Source of the DNA: Spinacia oleracea | Lineage: Eukaryota; Streptophyta; Magnoliopsida; Caryophyllales; Amaranthaceae | Length of the DNA stretch: 64,000 bases | Direction of reading: 5' to 3' | NCBI RefSeq assembly: GCF_020520425.1 | Contig: NC_079492.1 | Span: 104,319,157 to 104,383,156 of the forward strand | Shown here: piece by piece, positions 10,222 through 21,883 of the stretch | Numbering within the stretch: the first letter of the stretch is position 1 | How the letters are laid out: each line of letters starts with the position of its first letter | The notes under the pieces: model-generated | The model's database searches: none | Told to the model about the DNA's origin: nothing | What the model saw: the letters and a program-made list of their open reading frames with translations, nothing else | Made by a program: the position numbers and the translations under genes

Positions 10222-10806
10222 TCACATCATGTCCTTTAGGGAGATCTTAGCCCTGGAAAGAGGGGTCACCTTTAAGAGTGACCAATTGACCATCTCACCA
10301 TAAAATTGAAACTTCATCACCTGCGTTTTCAATGTTATCACAGCTGCTTCAAGTTTCTCCAACAACAAGATGCCTAATATGATATATGAGTTGCCCAAAT
10401 GTAAGGATAAAAAATCTTCCCACACCTCTACTTCTTCATTCAACGATATCTTTACTCTTAGCATGCCCCCTTACCCTCTGGCGGCCTCACCATTTCCTAA
10501 AGACACCCCAAAACCGCTGGACTCCTTCACCGGAACCCCTAGTTTTTCGACGATTTTGAGGGAGATGAAGTTGTGAGTGGCTCCGGAATCGATCATGACA
10601 ATTACCTCCCCTTCTCCTATGTGCCCAAGTAATTTGAGGGTCTGGAGATTGGTGAGACCAACAATTGAATTAATCGACACCGTCATTGGAGTCTCCTCCT
10701 CCTCCAGCATCTCCGACATCTGTAGTTCACCCTCGTCGCCTCCCTCTGGTCTTTCCTCCTCGTCCACCAGTAGCACGCTTGTTTGTACTAGTGTCTCATC
10801 TCCCAC
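10222..10806 (-). pseudogene. Gypsy aspartic protease fragment
   Basis: The minus strand from 10806 contains VIVMIDSGATHNFIS, an intact retropepsin active-site motif. After a frame break near 10466, SYIILGILLLEKL and VMKFQFYGE match the end of the protease and the linker to reverse transcriptase. Confidence 0.75.
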
Positions 10807-10999
10807 CGTTAATCACATCGGAAACATGGCCCATTTGCTTTCTTCTATTGCAATTCACGTTTTGTAAACGCTTCACCTCTCCACTGAATCTTGAAGATGA
10901 GAAAATGGGTTTGGGTTGTGTCTTGGATCCAAAAGAACCCACTAACGCAGTCGGCCTAAATCCCCACAGTGGAGGTCAATGTTTGGCTTTGGGCTACGT

Positions 11000-12029
11000 T
11001 ACTATAACCCGCTGGCGCACTTGTTGTTGTTGTTGTTGTTGAGATTTGGATTTTACTGAAGTACGTAAACAGCCACGTTCGAGTTTCCCCAATGTTATCT
11101 CTTCTAAGTCCCTGCATCTGATTTCTCTACTAGGCCCGGATGGCAAGATCCATTTTCTGCTCCAAGGTATACGGGTTGAAAAGTGGGCTCTCAACCTTTA
11201 TATCCTCTTTCAACCCATCCAAAAATTGCCCAATCATAATGTTCTCTAGCACATCATCAGGCAGCGTTACCAACTTGATAAACCCTCGTTGATGTTTCCC
11301 CACCGAGGTCACCTGAGTGGTGGCGAGCCGTTGCTCGTGTAAGGTTTCGGCATAAGTTGGTCGGTATTTCTCCAACACTCTGGCTTTCTTCAGCCGACCT
11401 TCTCCTAGATTCGAAAGTAAACCACTTCAAGGCATCTCCCTCCACAGAAATTGTCGCCGCAACCAACTTCTCACCCTCTCTCATCGGTAAAAGTCAAAGT
11501 ACTTCTCCCCTCGAAGAATCAATTCGTCGGGGTCACTCCCTTTAAATAACGGTATTTCTAGTATCTTCTACTTCCAATGGTCGCCGCTTCCGCCACCATT
11601 GCCGGTAATTTTTCCCAGCTCAAATACTCTTCTTGCATTAGCGTTTCCTCTCCCTTATCTGAGTGCTCTATTTCTTCCTCCACCAAAAACAGTGTCGGCC
11701 CTTCCCAACCACCTACACCTTTACTTCCTCCTAAATATTTTCCTAATCTCTCTTCATCATAACCATTTGCACGCTTTTTTCTTCTCGAAATCGATCGATT
11801 CTCCCTCTAGGCGAGTGGTTGCGTTGTCCATGGCCTCTTGGTTTCTCCTTGTATCTTTACCACTTTTGGCCACGAAATTTTCGGCCAATGTTTTTTGAAA
11901 ATCCGCCAAGACTTGTTGTATTGTCCCTTCAAGGTGATCCATTATCCCTTCCAACCCAGAAATTCATTGTCAAACCTCAGCGAACCTAATATCCAAAGCA
12001 TCAAACCTCTGTGTGTTAGAAATCACCAT
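11000..12029 (-). pseudogene. Gypsy gag remnant
   Basis: The likely start Met is at 12027-12029, about 35 bases after the PBS-like site. Two stops follow within about 25 codons. Then come MDHLEGTIQQVLADFQ, VEGDALKWFTFE (gag core) and RPTYAETLHEQRLA with YTLEQKMDLAIRA. A (TTG)7 run at 11021-11041 encodes a Gln tract in this orientation. Multiple frameshifts are present. Confidence 0.65.
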
Positions 12030-12070
12030 GGTGGCTCCGCTCCCCCTTGGTTCATATCGCGCTGGTACCA

Positions 12071-12257
12071 AATGCAATACACTTGCAAAGATCAACCAAA
12101 ATTAAGGGTGGGTCCATGAATTATAAAATGGGGGTCCAAATTATTTTTTTGACAAAAATATAGTGCGGACATTTTTATTAATTAAAGTCAATTTCCCGTA
12201 ATAGTGATATTTTAGGGAAAGAACCAATACAAACATACTCTGAATTACTACTATTAA
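12071..12257. other. AT-rich spacer
   Basis: No gene or clear element seen. It could belong to the gypsy 5' LTR, which I could not delimit. Confidence 0.3.
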
Positions 12258-12580
12258 GAACACCCTCAATGGTAAGCTAATTTTTAAATTAGTTTGTCAC
12301 GCTAACTAAGATTTTAAGCTAATTTATGTTCTGGCTAGTTTATGTCCAAATGGCAAGCTAATTTACCAAACTAGCTTGCTATTAAACTAAGTTCACTTTT
12401 TAATTAATCATTTAATTAAATTTTATTTAATTAAAACTTGTATTCCAATTGGGCAGATTTTTCCCAAGCTAATTTGCTTGGCCAACCTAGTTTATCAAAA
12501 TCACTCCAATGGTTAAGCTAGTAGCCTGAGACTTTTGCAAATTGCAAGCAAGTCCCTAGCTACAACCATTGGAGATGCTC
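12258..12580. mobile_element. PIF/Harbinger-like MITE
   Basis: 323 bases bounded by imperfect inverted ends: GAACACCCTCAATGGTAAGC on the left, and GAGCATCTCCAATGGTTG as the reverse complement of the right. TAA lies directly outside both ends (12255-12257, 12581-12583), fitting the 3-bp TWA target duplication of this superfamily. Non-coding. Confidence 0.65.
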
Positions 12581-14063
12581 TAAATGGGGTCTAAAATTTA
12601 ATACAACTTTAATACCCAAAAAATTTAAAAGTCACCTATGCATTTCATAAACCAAAGTAATAATTCGTTGACATGATAATATAAAAATAATGAAAATACA
12701 TTCAAAAAAAAATTACACCGTCCGCGTTGATTTTGCATTCCTAGAAGCCTCTTTATAACAATTTTTTTTTTTGGCTATTGCCCGAACCACCGACAGAATA
12801 GTGAAGTACAACAGCAGAAAGAAGTTCCTGGAGGAGTTGTTGATATTTGGGAAGGAGAAAGAGAAATAAGATATTTTGGTTTTGATTTACTGTTTGTTTT
12901 TTTACTTCAATAAAAAAATTAATTAGAATAATTGTTGGAAGTTGTGTGACTTTCATATGGAAGTTGAAGTTCCACTTTTCCACTTTCCCATACTCCAACA
13001 CTCCATATTATATTAGCTTTTTATGTTTTCACTTATTGTACTTTTAATATGGGAGACCACAAATACAATTTTTCTTTTTTTATTCAAGTTGCATATACTT
13101 TCAAATTTTTTTAATAAAAGTAATGGGGTCCCTGTGGATCCCATGAGGCTGAATAGGTCCGCCCCTAACAATTTAAGAAATAAACACAACAATTAAAAGA
13201 AAGATAGAAGCTTGATTAATGATGCACTCAAATGCGTACAGTTACAAAAACAAATCTAGTAAATATGGTGAAATGAAAAGAAATTATGAGTGATGTTTTT
13301 AGGAGAAAAATATGTAGGGTACCAAGGTTGATAGTGGTTGTAATAATAGGCAATAGTAGGACAAAATAGTCATTTTCATCCACTTTCTCAAACCTCTAAT
13401 TGCAAAAAGCTCATATATTGAGCTTTTTCAAAATTAGCTTTTTCACCCCAAAACTCTCTTCCAATCCTCTCCTAACCAAACACTTCCAATTAGCTTTTTC
13501 TAAAGGTCAAACCTCTAATTCACCCCAAAAAGCTCTTTTTCCCTCAAACCTCTCCTAACCAAACACCCCCAATAGCTTTTGGCTACAAATCTCCAAGGTA
13601 GTGACTTTAGGTCACAAGTCTCAATTCTCAATACAAAACTCAATGCCTTTCTCTTCCTGCTTATGCACTAGAGTTGATTCCTAGTACACTTAATTAAAAC
13701 GCAGCTGCTGCTGCTCCTATTGTCCTCTAGTTTTGGTTCACTCCCACCAACCCATTCACTTCCATTGGTTGTTCTCCTCTTGGTCTCTGACTGTCTTCTG
13801 TTAGTCCCTGACACATGGCTGGTCAGGAGGGTTCATTACAGCGTTAACAATCTTCCATTTATATAACCTGAAAAAGGTAGGAATGAAAGCTGACCCAAAT
13901 TGCTAACCAGAAAATAAACAAACTTCTAGGCAAAGCCTCGTTATTGCACAATACTCTACTCCGCAACGGCATTCCAAACCCCTATATTGTTTACCATCTG
14001 ATGACAAAAAACATTCCTTAGAACCCACGTCATTCTTCCAGGGATATTCTATGGAGTATGGAG
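12581..14063. other. AT-rich remnant DNA inside the composite insertion
   Basis: No gene seen. Around 13380-13575 the phrases TCTCCTAACCAAACAC and TTAGCTTTTTC recur, suggesting a decayed MITE with internal duplication. The right end abuts the resumed gene 2 flank at 14064. Confidence 0.4.
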
Positions 14064-14361
14064 TATTGACTAGGAGCAAAAGTGTTTGTCTTCTATTCTG
14101 CTTTCGGAGTAGTTACATAAAGAAAATAATTTGTGTTTCCATCTTAACTTAAACAGTACAAAAATATTTAGGCGCAAAACTGTATTAATGCCACTACAAG
14201 AAAAACCAAAGAAGCACTATATGTACATATGTTAATACATTACAATCACATTACAATGCTGTTTTAATTACAAGTATTTAGGATGGACTGTTAGAGTATT
14301 AGGTCATTAGTTGAGCTATGTATGAAACTCTGACAAGCGAAGTAAATGAACATCCTATGAT
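14064..14361. other. 3' flank of LecRK gene 2
   Basis: Matches about 672-967 downstream of gene 1 (shared TATTGACTAGGAGCA, and TTAGGCGCA followed by AACTGTATTAATGC). Confidence 0.65.
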
Positions 14362-16341
14362 TCAGCGACCATGAACGAGGATTGAATCAGTACTAGAAAC
14401 AGAACAAAATGATCTTACAGATGCAGACCCAGGTGTAGGTGGAAATGGAGTTGGTACACAAGACTCTGTGTCGTAAGATTCTTCAGAAGATCTGCAATTA
14501 CTGTTATCCAAAATTTGAATTACTTGCCTCATGTTAGGCCTCTCTTGTGGAATATTATGGCAACACATCAATCCTAGCCTCAAAATGACCTCCATTTCTT
14601 CAGAAATGTAGTTACCCTCCAGCTTAGGATCGGTTGTCTTTAGGATTTCACCATTTTCCCAGCACTCAAACACCCAATCCACCAAGTTTTCTTCTTCAAT
14701 GGAGTCGAGGGATATTGGCCTCCTTCCACAAACCACTTCAAGCAAAAACATTCCAAATGAAAATATATCAGTACAAGTAGATGGCTTTCCTGTGATAGTT
14801 AGCTCTGGTGCAATGTATCCGATTGTTCCAACTACACGGGTAGTTCGTGGGCCAGTGTCATGGTCATATAATCTTGAAAGCCCAAAGTCACCTAGACGAG
14901 CATTCATGTTAGCATCCAAAAGAACATTACTTGCCTTGACATCTCGATGAAGAACAACTTGTTCCCACTCTTCATGCAGGTATAGCAAGGCAAATGCCAC
15001 ATCTTTGATGATTCTGATTCTTTGATGCCAGGATATGTTTGGTTTCTCATCACTGAAGAGGAACTTATCGAGGCTTCCATTAGGCATATAATCATACACC
15101 AAAAGAAGCTCACCCTTTCTCCGACAGTAACCTAGCAGTTGTACCAAGTTTCTATGCCTTAGCCTTCTCATGCTGGCAATTTCAGCCACAAATTCTCTCA
15201 AACCTTGTTTGGAATCATGGGATATTCTTTTGACTGCAACTTGTATATTGGAATGAGGTAGTGCGCCTTTATACACCTTTCCAAAACCTCCCCAACCTAG
15301 AACCTCAGTATCCTTAAACCCTTTTGTTGCTCTGTATAGATCCCTGTATAAGAACCTATTTGCAGAATACTCAGATTCCCAGACCTCATGCAGTTCTTCA
15401 TACCTCTTTCTCCTCGTGATCACATAAGCACCTAGGAAAATACCAATGAAAAATACAAATAGTACAACTAGAGGAACTATAACAGTAAGACTTAATTTCT
15501 TTCTTGGATATACTAGTCGGGGAAGTGAAGGAAGCTTAGAAGGGTCTAAGCTTGGAGCTTGGCCACCTTGATTCCAACTCCATCCTAGTATGTAGTGTCT
15601 ATTAGTCGATAATCCAGTAGCTGAAGAAAAACCGATATACACAGGATTGCTTATGACCTTAGACAGATCAATGTGAGTTGACAACAGAGAATGATGTGGT
15701 TTTGGTTTTCCAATAGGAGCCAACTTCACATTCACTAACATCTTCACAGCATCATAATCTATCCAAACTTGCATCGGTTTTCCACTTGTAAGCTGCAAGC
15801 TCTTACTGTCTTTTTCAGAAAAGTACATTGCAGAAGCTGCACTTATTGAGTTCAGTCCGTTAACATCAATTCCAACATGGTTGGCATCAATATCTCCAAA
15901 AAGTGCATTCTGAACTGTATCTAATTCCACTGCAAATATATGATTTGCAGGATACCCATTGTTGGAAGCATTAAAAAGGCCCATGTATTCAGCAGGAACA
16001 CTCTGACTGAAATCCATAGACGGTGAGATAACAAAGGCAATCCCATGACCGCTATGTGGTATGACAAATTCTGGGTATATGGCAAACACAAATGAAGTAG
16101 AAAAGGAAACATTTGTGTCCAATTTCAGAAGGGATTTATAGAAAGCATGACCTTTTTGCAGCTGTGTGGTGTTGGTCAGTTGCAGTAGGCCGTTAGGATG
16201 TAAATGTGCAAGCCCGTCAAGATGGAGGCCTGCTTCTGCAAAACCTTGATAAACAAACTGGTCTTGTTGTTCAGAAAAGGTGAATGATGTGAAGAGTAAG
16301 AAAAAAATCAAGAGATTTTGTTTTCTGTAAGCTTTAGACAT
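14362..16341 (-). CDS. L-type lectin-domain receptor kinase, gene 2 (LecRK clade IV-like)
   Basis: Uninterrupted 659-residue ORF, about 90% identical to gene 1 by hand alignment. Differences concentrate in the signal peptide, the lectin domain and the membrane segment. Signal peptide is about 1-23. The lectin domain (28-260) has intact GHGIAFV (98-104), AVELDTVQN and ANHVGID. The membrane helix is about 284-308. The kinase has GWGGFGKVYKG 349-359, Lys371, HRD 465-467, DFG 485-487 and APE 511-513, so it is predicted active. It lacks the two residues Met-Asn that gene 1 has after SEKDS. Its 5' flank is shared with gene 1. Its 3' flank is split by the 9.5-kb insertion, but the coding region is untouched. 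Confidence 0.95.
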   Translation of the reverse strand: MSKAYRKQNLLIFFLLFTSFTFSEQQDQFVYQGFAEAGLHLDGLAHLHPNGLLQLTNTTQLQKGHAFYKSLLKLDTNVSFSTSFVFAIYPEFVIPHSGHGIAFVISPSMDFSQSVPAEYMGLFNASNNGYPANHIFAVELDTVQNALFGDIDANHVGIDVNGLNSISAASAMYFSEKDSKSLQLTSGKPMQVWIDYDAVKMLVNVKLAPIGKPKPHHSLLSTHIDLSKVISNPVYIGFSSATGLSTNRHYILGWSWNQGGQAPSLDPSKLPSLPRLVYPRKKLSLTVIVPLVVLFVFFIGIFLGAYVITRRKRYEELHEVWESEYSANRFLYRDLYRATKGFKDTEVLGWGGFGKVYKGALPHSNIQVAVKRISHDSKQGLREFVAEIASMRRLRHRNLVQLLGYCRRKGELLLVYDYMPNGSLDKFLFSDEKPNISWHQRIRIIKDVAFALLYLHEEWEQVVLHRDVKASNVLLDANMNARLGDFGLSRLYDHDTGPRTTRVVGTIGYIAPELTITGKPSTCTDIFSFGMFLLEVVCGRRPISLDSIEEENLVDWVFECWENGEILKTTDPKLEGNYISEEMEVILRLGLMCCHNIPQERPNMRQVIQILDNSNCRSSEESYDTESCVPTPFPPTPGSASVRSFCSVSSTDSILVHGR

Positions 16342-18051
16342 TGGACATAGAAAGGAAGTGATACTGGTGATCTGCTAGGAATTCTAGGATTGTAGATTTG
16401 CTGCTGAAAACAAAAGATCTTAGTTTTTTATTACTTTATAATCAAGACAAATTCTGTGGCCAAGATTCTTAATTGGGGTGGATGATGTTTGACTGCTTGT
16501 GATTTACCCCAGAAGTCAAAGAACTCCTACCTCCTTAATATTCCAGTCGGATATATATTAAACAGATTGATCATTTAACAAGAAATTTTCAACTGCCAGA
16601 AAATGGCAAGAAATTTCTTTATAACTTGATAGCTACAACAGGAATGTAGAAGTCAGATTATCATTACACAGGCATACATATGTGACAATGGTCGTCTGTT
16701 CAGATGGCCGGTGGGCCAGGTTAGCTCGAGCCCAACAACCCCAGCTCATCTACTTGGCCATACATGGGACCGGCTCAGACTAGTCTACCCAGCGAGATAG
16801 TCATTGGTCAAACCATAGGGCTCCTACCTAGCACAAATTTACCGACAGTCCATAGCCCGAAGATAACAGGTGGCCAACTAGGACCGGCTCTCCCTCCCGA
16901 ACTGCTTGCTTTATGTTCCGGTCAGTCAATCACAATTCCCCACCCACCAACCCGTTACATTTTATGGCCAACACAACGACAAATAGGTCAATCATGAGAA
17001 GAAATAAACAGGAGAACTCTTCAAACATTAAGCATTTCTGGTGTTTTAGAGAATTAAAGTAATTTTAACGTCAAAGATTTTGACTTTTGACAACCTAATA
17101 AAGGAAACAAATAATAATAATAATATTCTAAATTAAGTGAATAATTTTCTAAAGTATGCACCAAGACTTCAGAAATTGACTGTTTCCACAGTTCAGACGT
17201 GTGTTTGATTTGTACAGACTAAAAGGTACAACATGGAAGGTTCCCTTGAATATATGGTCATGTCATTTGTGAAAAAATACAAGGATTGAAATTATTAAAG
17301 ACATTACCTACCAAGTTAATAATAAATCGTGCGATAACAGTATTAATCATAAGATTCTAGGATTTAACAAAGTTAAGTTATTTAGTTCTGACAGTGAAAG
17401 TTAATTAGAACCAGAAATCTTGACATTTTTGGAATTGCAGTGTACAGAATGTTCAGAAGAGACAGATTATTAAGAAATTCTTGTGTTCTTGGGACTCCGA
17501 GAGTTATCAGACATCGGTTTCACTAAGACGACAGATATGATTATTTCACATAGACTTTCGATATAAGTATCCTTCTCAAAACATCAATTGAAGATCAGGC
17601 CACCTTGAAACAGTAAAAGCAAAAGTAACCTCTGAATAATTAATCCCGGAAAGAACTGATGTTCTTGAGGGAATTCAGACAGTGATTTCACTCAGACAGT
17701 TATTAACCGTACACAGAGAACTTCCACAGAAGACTAGCTCCCAGAGAGAACTAATATCAGGGCAGTTTAAAACACGTACTGGAAGTAAAGTAACCTCAGA
17801 AAATTCTACCAAAAACTGCTGTTCCTGACTTCCTGGGGGCTTTCAGGCAGTTATTTCACTAATCAGATATGATCATTTACACGTACAGATATCTTCGATA
17901 CAAGAATCTCTCCCAAAGTCAGGCCAACTCCAAACATTATAAGCAAAAGTTACCTGAGAAATTAACTTGCCCTAAAAAATACTTAAAATACATTACAAAA
18001 CCTTGCAGAAATAAAAAAGAAATACATTATGTAACCATAAAATTCACTAGA
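16342..18051. other. Spacer and upstream region of LecRK gene 2
   Basis: AT-rich. The part to about 17040 is homologous to the gene 1 upstream region. The gene 2 copy has about 55 extra bases around 16500-16560. From 17040 to 18051 I see no gene; small open frames are chance. Confidence 0.5.
16489..16494 (+). promoter_or_regulatory. W-box core upstream of LecRK gene 2
   Basis: TTGACT about 148 bases before the start. It is nearly the same distance as the matching site of gene 1 (3099-3104) and in the same local context. A second core on the other strand (AGTCAA) lies near 16513. Confidence 0.3.
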
Positions 18052-20049
18052 CTAACGACCGACTTGTAGTATGGATTCACTGCTATATGAAGCATAAGCA
18101 GAGTTGCCTACAGAAGATGTGGGAAATGAAATTTGATTGTTGGATGTAGAGTGAGCAGCTTTAGCATCAAAAGGAATCATCTCAGGCAAAGTATTATCTC
18201 TATTTAAAAACTGCATAACTTGCCTCATGTTAGGTCTTCCTTCAGGCCTAGGATGACAACAAAACATGCCTAGTCTTAAAATTAGTTCCATTTCATCCAC
18301 AACGTAATTCCCTCCTAATTTAGGATCCCCTGCCTCAATTAACACCCCTGTCTTCCAGCATTCATATACCCATTCAATTAAATACGTTTCTGCATTCGAA
18401 CCATTAAGGGTAATTGGACTCCTCCCACAAGCAACTTCAAGAATGAAAACTCCAAATGAAAACACATCAGTGCAAGTAGTTGCCTTCCCCTTTCTAGTGA
18501 GCTCTGGTGCAAGATATCCAACAGTTCCTACCACATGAGTAGTCTGAGGATTGCTACCATGATCATATAATCTTGCTAGTCCAAAGTCACCTAGTCTTGC
18601 ATTCATCTCAGCATCTAATAGAATGTTACTAGCCTTAACATCTCTATGCACAATAACTTGTTCCCACTCTTCATGAAGATATACAAGTGCAGAAGCCACA
18701 CCACGAATGACCTTGAACCTCGCACTCCATGAAAGATTTGGTTTTTCATCCTCGTAAAGATACTTGTCTAGACTTCCATTAGGCATAAAATCATAGACTA
18801 AGATCAACTCTTCTTTTCTTCGACAATACCCTAGGAGTTGTACCAAATTACGGTGTCTTAACCTCCCCATACAAGCAACTTCTGCCATAAATTCTCTCAT
18901 TCCTTGGCCTGAACCATGTGAAACTCTCTTAACAGCAACTTCAAGTTTTGGACAAGTTAAATTTCCTTTATAAACCTTCCCAAAACCTCCAGCTCCCAAA
19001 ACCTCCTTATCTTTAAACCCCTTTGTAGCTCTGTAAAGATCTTTAAATGAAAATCTCTGCAGAAGGTACTCTTTCTCCCAATCTTCTATTAATTCCTCAT
19101 ACTTCTTCCTTCTTATAACATAAAAAATCAATCCAACTGTTATCACTATCACTGATATCACAATGACCAGGATCATAGACCCCACACTCAATTTTCTCCC
19201 TCGACTTCCATAACGAGGAAGCCGAGGAAGCTTTGATAAATCAAGTCTTTGAGCCGTCTCTCCACCGTGGGCAAAGCTCCACCCAAGTAGATAATGACTA
19301 CTAGCCACTGAACCAGTAGATGAAGAGAAACCGACATACATGGTCTCTGAAAGAACTTCAGAAAGATTGACACGAAAAGATAACAAAGGCCTACTTGGTT
19401 TAGGGACTTCAATAGGAGCCATTGTTACCTGAACTAACATGTTCTCATGATTATAATCTATCCAAATTTGCATTCTTCTTGCGCTTAAAAGGTTAAGACT
19501 TCTATTCACATTTTCAGCATCAGAAAAATAAGCAGCTGAAGCTGATGCATTTGATATCAGACTATTGATATTAATTCCAACATGGTTGCTATCAAGATCA
19601 GAGAATTCAAAATCCTGAATGGTATCTAACTCCACAGCAAATATATGATCTGAAGGCATAAAATCCGACGAAGAATTAAAAAGACCGAAAAACTTGCCTG
19701 GAACACCATGAGGAAAGCTCATTGAAGGAGATAGAACAAACACAATTCCATGACCACTTATGGATTGAATTTCAGGGTACATAGCAAAAACATAATGGGT
19801 GGAAAATGAGAGAGATGATGAAGAAGAGAAATTTAGAGGTTGTGGATGAAAAGCATGAGCTGTTAGCTGTTTTGAATAGTTGGTTAGCTGCAACAGTCCA
19901 TTAGCTGCAACTGTTGCAGCTCCATCAAGATGAAGATTGGCTTGTTGGAAGCCTTGATATATGAACTGCTTTGAATCTTGTGCAAAGATTGTAGGTGTTA
20001 AAACCCAGAAATGAATTACAATTAACTGAAGTATGATTTTGAAAGCCAT
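18052..20049 (-). CDS. L-type lectin-domain receptor kinase, gene 3 (LecRK clade IV-like)
   Basis: Uninterrupted 665-residue ORF, the most diverged member of the array. Signal peptide is about 1-23 (ends IFAQ). The lectin domain (28-262) has SGHGIVFV (98-105), AVELDTIQ and SNHVGIN, where Asp is replaced by Asn in the last motif. A serine run lies at 75-79. The membrane helix is about 290-312, then RRKK. The kinase has GAGGFGKVYKG 352-362, Lys374, IVHRDVKASN with Asp470, DFG 488-490 and APE 514-516, all intact. It ends in VGR rather than HGR. Spacing to the neighbours is 1.7 and 1.8 kb. It is likely a plasma-membrane receptor; the ligand is unknown. Confidence 0.95.
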   Translation of the reverse strand: MAFKIILQLIVIHFWVLTPTIFAQDSKQFIYQGFQQANLHLDGAATVAANGLLQLTNYSKQLTAHAFHPQPLNFSSSSSLSFSTHYVFAMYPEIQSISGHGIVFVLSPSMSFPHGVPGKFFGLFNSSSDFMPSDHIFAVELDTIQDFEFSDLDSNHVGININSLISNASASAAYFSDAENVNRSLNLLSARRMQIWIDYNHENMLVQVTMAPIEVPKPSRPLLSFRVNLSEVLSETMYVGFSSSTGSVASSHYLLGWSFAHGGETAQRLDLSKLPRLPRYGSRGRKLSVGSMILVIVISVIVITVGLIFYVIRRKKYEELIEDWEKEYLLQRFSFKDLYRATKGFKDKEVLGAGGFGKVYKGNLTCPKLEVAVKRVSHGSGQGMREFMAEVACMGRLRHRNLVQLLGYCRRKEELILVYDFMPNGSLDKYLYEDEKPNLSWSARFKVIRGVASALVYLHEEWEQVIVHRDVKASNILLDAEMNARLGDFGLARLYDHGSNPQTTHVVGTVGYLAPELTRKGKATTCTDVFSFGVFILEVACGRSPITLNGSNAETYLIEWVYECWKTGVLIEAGDPKLGGNYVVDEMELILRLGMFCCHPRPEGRPNMRQVMQFLNRDNTLPEMIPFDAKAAHSTSNNQISFPTSSVGNSAYASYSSESILQVGR

Positions 20050-20325
20050 GAAAGAAGTTAGACAGAGATATTTCTGAGATTAATCAACTTTGTTAGCCTT
20101 TGTTTAATTAAGTAATGAACAAATATCATATGGTTGGAAGGCTAAAGAGGGCAACCAAGAAAGAAGGAGTCAATGTAAATTGCCTTTGTGGAACGGCAGC
20201 AGGTCAACCAAGTTATTCAAAAAAATCAAAAGCACTCTACTGTGACAGTGACTGGTTACCAATTATATTGGAAATACAGACCAAAGGTAATAATAATTTA
20301 CAAAGCATGTGTCTTTTACTGTATA

Positions 20326-20583
20326 CTTCCTCCGTTCATTTTTACTCGCAATATTTGTCATTTTCACGCATAACAATGTACAACTTTGATTATTAATATC
20401 TCTAAATCTCTTTAATTAAAAATTATAAAAAGTTGATATTTTGAAAATACACATTGAGACGAATCTAAAAACATCCTACAACACTATATTTTATGTTACA
20501 TATAAATCACCAACAACAATCAAGTAGAATATGTGAATAGTAATAAAAGTTCAAACGTTGCGAGTATTAAAAAACGGAGGAAG
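20326..20583. mobile_element. Stowaway-like MITE (Tc1/mariner)
   Basis: 258 bases with inverted ends: CTTCCTCCGTTCATTTTTAC on the left; the reverse complement of the right end reads CTTCCTCCGTTTTTTAATAC. TA flanks both sides. Non-coding. It lies about 280 bases upstream of the gene 3 start. Confidence 0.7.
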
Positions 20584-21883
20584 TATAATAAATGCCTATT
20601 TCACTATTTGTGTTAAACACGACAAGTTGTTTCGCCTTAATACCTAGGTCGTGTACTCGACACTTTAATATGTCTACGGTCTATTTCGGACCCAGACTTC
20701 AACTTCATTTGTGGGCTGTATTATTTCCAATAGAAATCAGTTTAAACTTCATGTTCTTTTATGTAGTTCTTGTAGGAAAAAGTAGAGAGAGATGGGAAAA
20801 GGGAAATGGAGGAAGGAAAGGAGAAGAAATAAAATAATGTTATTTTCCACCTTTGCTGAAACTATTCAAGTATTTTCAACCTAAAGAAAAGTAGAAAACT
20901 ACTTTTAACCCTTTACAAATAAATAAATGAGAGGATAGATAGAGGGAAATTAGTTTTCCGGTTAGATATTTTCCTCCCAATCAAACACGGCCGTAGACTT
21001 GTGAAATAATTTTACAGGTCAGTGATTATAACAGCATTTGAAAGCCTTTCCTATGAGTGTTTTGTTTTTGAGAGAAACCCAAGAGTCCTTTTAGTACAAA
21101 GTAATTGTAGTCTTCTGTGGCTTACAAAACTACTCTACCTATACACTGGTCCCAACTCTCCCAAGACCCAAGTTCCAACAAAATAATATCAACAGACTTT
21201 AAAGCTCTATGAACTACTTCCACATGTTATTAAAAACAAAATTTAAAAAAAAAAAAAAGTGATGAAATGTATTTTTGTTTTCTTTTCATTTTGCTGACTA
21301 ATTCATTACTGCTGTCCAACTCAAATATTTCTGCTAGAATGTCTGTCTGTTCACTTCTTCCAGGGGTCAGGATTATCCAAGATAATGATTCCTATAAAAA
21401 CTGCATTTATACGAATGTAACCATTGATAGATTGGTAGGTCTTTGATGAGAAGATTTTTCAAACATTTTTAGAATCTTACATTTGTTTCATAATTTTGAA
21501 AAGAAGTAATTTGCAGACAGCCTGCTGTCTAGCCAGGTTTTATCACATTCAGACTCCCAAATGTGTTCTTTAACGTAATGATACACATAGTTACAGTTAA
21601 CAATCCGCATCAATATAGTAGTATGTACATAAGCAAATAAAAAGTTAAAAAAATGCAAAATCCTGAGAGCAGCTCTTTACTCAAGGATTTAGATTTCAGA
21701 CTCAAAAACACACGGAGTATATTTACTGAAAATAAAGAAAACTAAGACGTGTATACAAGATGCAACAACTAGCTGCTTCCTAAAGGATTTCAAAGAACAG
21801 TCATTTTCACATAGTAATATACTGGAGCTATGAGATTAGCTGATCTATTCCTGTAATTACATTCAAATCAGGATACTGCACAC
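20584..21883. other. Spacer between LecRK genes 3 and 4
   Basis: AT-rich with a purine-rich block at about 20775-20835 and an edge at 20985 (CAATCAAACACGGCCG) resembling a MITE end. No gene or complete element is supported. Confidence 0.4.

Larger units (their letters stand above)
4640..12070 (-). mobile_element. Decayed Ty3/gypsy retrotransposon (chromovirus-like), interrupted
   Basis: Reading the minus strand from about 12070, the order is a primer-binding-like site TGGTACCAGC, gag, aspartic protease, reverse transcriptase, RNase H and integrase. This is the gypsy order. The integrase is split at 4980/7965 by a younger element. Its C-terminal tail (about 4690-4980) contains KLQPYRQ and KIHPVFHV, typical of the domain before the end of chromovirus integrases. 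All domains carry stops or frameshifts. No LTR pair was recognised, so the outer limits are approximate. Confidence 0.75.
4537..14063. mobile_element. Composite nested insertion splitting the LecRK gene 2 unit (about 9.5 kb)
   Basis: All DNA between the two TATTGA copies is absent from the homologous place beside gene 1 (about 668-680). It contains a minus-strand gypsy element, a complete non-autonomous LTR element inside that, a MITE, and AT-rich remnants. The left edge starts with a T run and the phrase CTATTGAGA occurs at 4530-4538 and 4612-4620. This could be the poly(A) end and target duplication of a short LINE fragment. The order of the outermost insertions is not resolved. Confidence 0.65.
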
